From a bacterium (GTDB lineage: Bacteria; Calditrichota; Calditrichia; RBG-13-44-9; J042): DNA of 5,732 nt. Positions 4,384 to 5,732 of this stretch are shown here, in pieces (position 1 is the first letter of the stretch; the number at the start of each line of letters is the position of its first letter). The stretch is taken from assembly GCA_015494485.1 (NCBI GenBank), contig WGBF01000593.1, positions 1 through 5,732 of the forward strand, read 5' to 3'. A program made the translations under genes and the position numbers. The notes under the pieces were generated by a model. It was not told the origin of the DNA, made no database searches, and worked only from the letters and a program-made list of their open reading frames with translations.

Positions 4384-5732
4384 ATGAAGATTTTCAGAAT
4401 TGCATTAAGCAGTTTAATCACTGTAATGCTGGTCTGGGCGTTTGCAGGGGTAAAAGTAGCAAAAGTTACACAGCCCGATCCAGCCCAAATTCCCAGTTTT
4501 GTGGGGTATGCCCCCAACAAAATTGTGCTGAAACTGAGCGATGATTTTTTGAAGAAGATAGATCAACGCCTCATGGCGCGTGGTCGTCTGGGAATCCCGG
4601 CGCTTGATAATGTTCTGGAAACGTACGATGCACGGCGCATTATCAAGCAATTCCCCAATGCAATTAAAAAAGTGTACAAAGGCCGGGTTATTAATCTGGC
4701 AGCATGGCATAAGGTATATTTTAACGGTGAAGTAGACGTGGAAGCCGTGGTCAATGCGCTCAAACGGATACCCGGCGTGGTGGATGCTCAACCCATTGGT
4801 ATTCATACCGTTTATGCGGTACCCAATGATCCCAACTATCCCGATCAGTGGCACTTAAACAATTCCAATGATGCGGACATTGACGCACCGGAAGCATGGG
4901 ATATTGAAACCGGTAACTCTCAGATTATTGCGGCTATCCTGGATACGGGTGTGCGGTACTACCACAAAGACCTGGGCGGTGCCAACGCGTCTGCCAGCAA
5001 CCCCGAAGCAGCACGGGGAAATATGTGGATTAATGAAGCAGAATTGAATGGAACCGCCGGTGTGGATGATGACGGCAATGGATTTGTTGATGACTGGATT
5101 GGCTGGGATTTCGTGGAAAATGAATCCAGCTGCTGGTCCGGGGAAGATTGCTCCGGGCAGGACAATGATCCCCGGGATTTTAATGGTCACGGAACCCACG
5201 TGGCTGGAATTATTGGTGCCATTAACAATAACAATTATGCGGTTGCCTCTACTGCCGGTGGCTGGAATAATGGTAGCCAATCCACCACCAGCAGCGGCGT
5301 GCGGTTGATGGCTTGCCGTATCGGCTGGTCCGGTCGGTTCCTGATTTTTGAAGTGGGCTATGTATCCATGGATTATGCAGCCCAGGCATTTTACTATGCC
5401 GCCGATAATGGAGCCCGGCTGGCCAACTGTAGCTGGGGTTCTTCCAATACCGGTGGTTTGGGCGATGCCATTGATTACTTTCTGGCCAGTGGCGGATTAA
5501 TTTTTAAAGCCGCCGGAAACGATGATGCAGACGATCCCGATTATATGGGCAACCGGGATGATATTATTAACGTTGCGGCTACCGATGCCAACGATTGTAA
5601 AGCCGATTTCTCTAATTATGGTGCATGGGTAGATATTTCCGCACCTGGCGATAACATTTACAGCACTTATCATGATCATTCTGACCCGGATAATGATTAT
5701 GTGGCTTCCCTTAGCGGGACCTCCATGGCTTC
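4384..5732 (+). CDS. Secreted subtilisin-like serine protease (S8), 3' end outside window
   Basis: Translation from the ATG at 4384 is open to the window edge (449 codons plus two bases). Residues 1-21 form a Sec signal peptide (K2, R5, hydrophobic 6-19, AFA before a likely cut at 21/22). Residues about 42-147 look like an inhibitor-type propeptide, with an NKIVLKLSDD strand, LDNVLETYDA and a closing segment VDVEAVVNALKRIPGVVDAQP. The peptidase core starts near PNDPNYPDQWHL. The triad is complete: Asp187 in AILDTGV, His269 in NGHGTHVAG and Ser447 in SGTSMA; the oxyanion Asn379 is in KAAGND and the substrate-strand motif is NCSWGSS (348-354). DDDGNGFVDD (228-237) is a probable calcium loop. 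Cys250 and Cys256 sit in a short insert before the His. It should degrade protein outside the cytoplasm. C-terminal domains, such as a sorting signal, cannot be seen. AAGGAG 6 nt upstream supports the start. Confidence 0.95.
   Translation, partial: MKIFRIALSSLITVMLVWAFAGVKVAKVTQPDPAQIPSFVGYAPNKIVLKLSDDFLKKIDQRLMARGRLGIPALDNVLETYDARRIIKQFPNAIKKVYKGRVINLAAWHKVYFNGEVDVEAVVNALKRIPGVVDAQPIGIHTVYAVPNDPNYPDQWHLNNSNDADIDAPEAWDIETGNSQIIAAILDTGVRYYHKDLGGANASASNPEAARGNMWINEAELNGTAGVDDDGNGFVDDWIGWDFVENESSCWSGEDCSGQDNDPRDFNGHGTHVAGIIGAINNNNYAVASTAGGWNNGSQSTTSSGVRLMACRIGWSGRFLIFEVGYVSMDYAAQAFYYAADNGARLANCSWGSSNTGGLGDAIDYFLASGGLIFKAAGNDDADDPDYMGNRDDIINVAATDANDCKADFSNYGAWVDISAPGDNIYSTYHDHSDPDNDYVASLSGTSMA

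Noticed and set aside
4414..5280. Two adjoining open frames on the minus strand (4414-4854 and 4855-5280) opposite the protease
   Set aside because: They lie wholly antisense to an unmistakable S8 protease, have low-complexity Ile/Gly/Pro-rich translations, no ribosome site, and arise from codon bias of the sense gene.

Overview
This 5.7 kb window looks like chromosomal DNA from a Gram-negative bacterium of moderate, AT-leaning composition. Shine-Dalgarno sites of the AAGGAG/GGAGG type precede several genes. The secreted subtilase (propeptide of the VLKL...LDNVLETY...VYFNGEVD kind, DDDGNGFVDD loop, HGTHVAG) is of a style common in the FCB superphylum (Calditrichota, Ignavibacteria and relatives). 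That lineage guess is inference: there is no rRNA, tRNA or taxonomic marker gene here. I see no CRISPR array, insertion sequence, tRNA or phage gene, and every complete reading frame is intact.

Layout. (1) 1-330, minus strand: the N-terminal 110 residues of a sodium:neurotransmitter-symporter-family transporter, running off the left edge. (2) Diverging from it, 396-1325 plus: an uncharacterised multi-span inner-membrane protein of about 300 aa. (3) 1404-2117 and 2129-2920 plus: a GuaA-like class-I glutamine amidotransferase followed 11 bp later by a GTG-started membrane protein with an HEAGHW zinc-protease motif, very probably one transcription unit. (4) 3041-3484 and 3503-4144 plus: a small proline-rich-tailed membrane protein (DUF5362-like) followed 18 bp later by a family-3 SAM-dependent O-methyltransferase that resembles YrrM/TrmR. 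(5) 4145-4383: a 239-bp AT-rich regulatory region with a perfect palindrome, a near-consensus promoter (TTGACA-N17-TAAAAT) and a leader of about 140 nt. (6) 4384-5732 plus: a secreted S8 subtilisin-like protease with signal peptide, propeptide and complete catalytic triad, cut by the right edge just after the active-site serine.

Functionally this reads as a set of small, separately controlled units dominated by membrane and envelope proteins, not as one pathway. The transporter imports a small amino-acid-like substrate with sodium. The amidotransferase/metalloprotease-like pair is the least explained association. The methyltransferase probably modifies tRNA or a small hydroxylated molecule. 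The protease is exported and carries the clearest dedicated control region in the window. I did not find convincing evidence of a wholly new system; the best leads are the protease leader with its palindrome and the amidotransferase/HEAGH membrane-protein pair.
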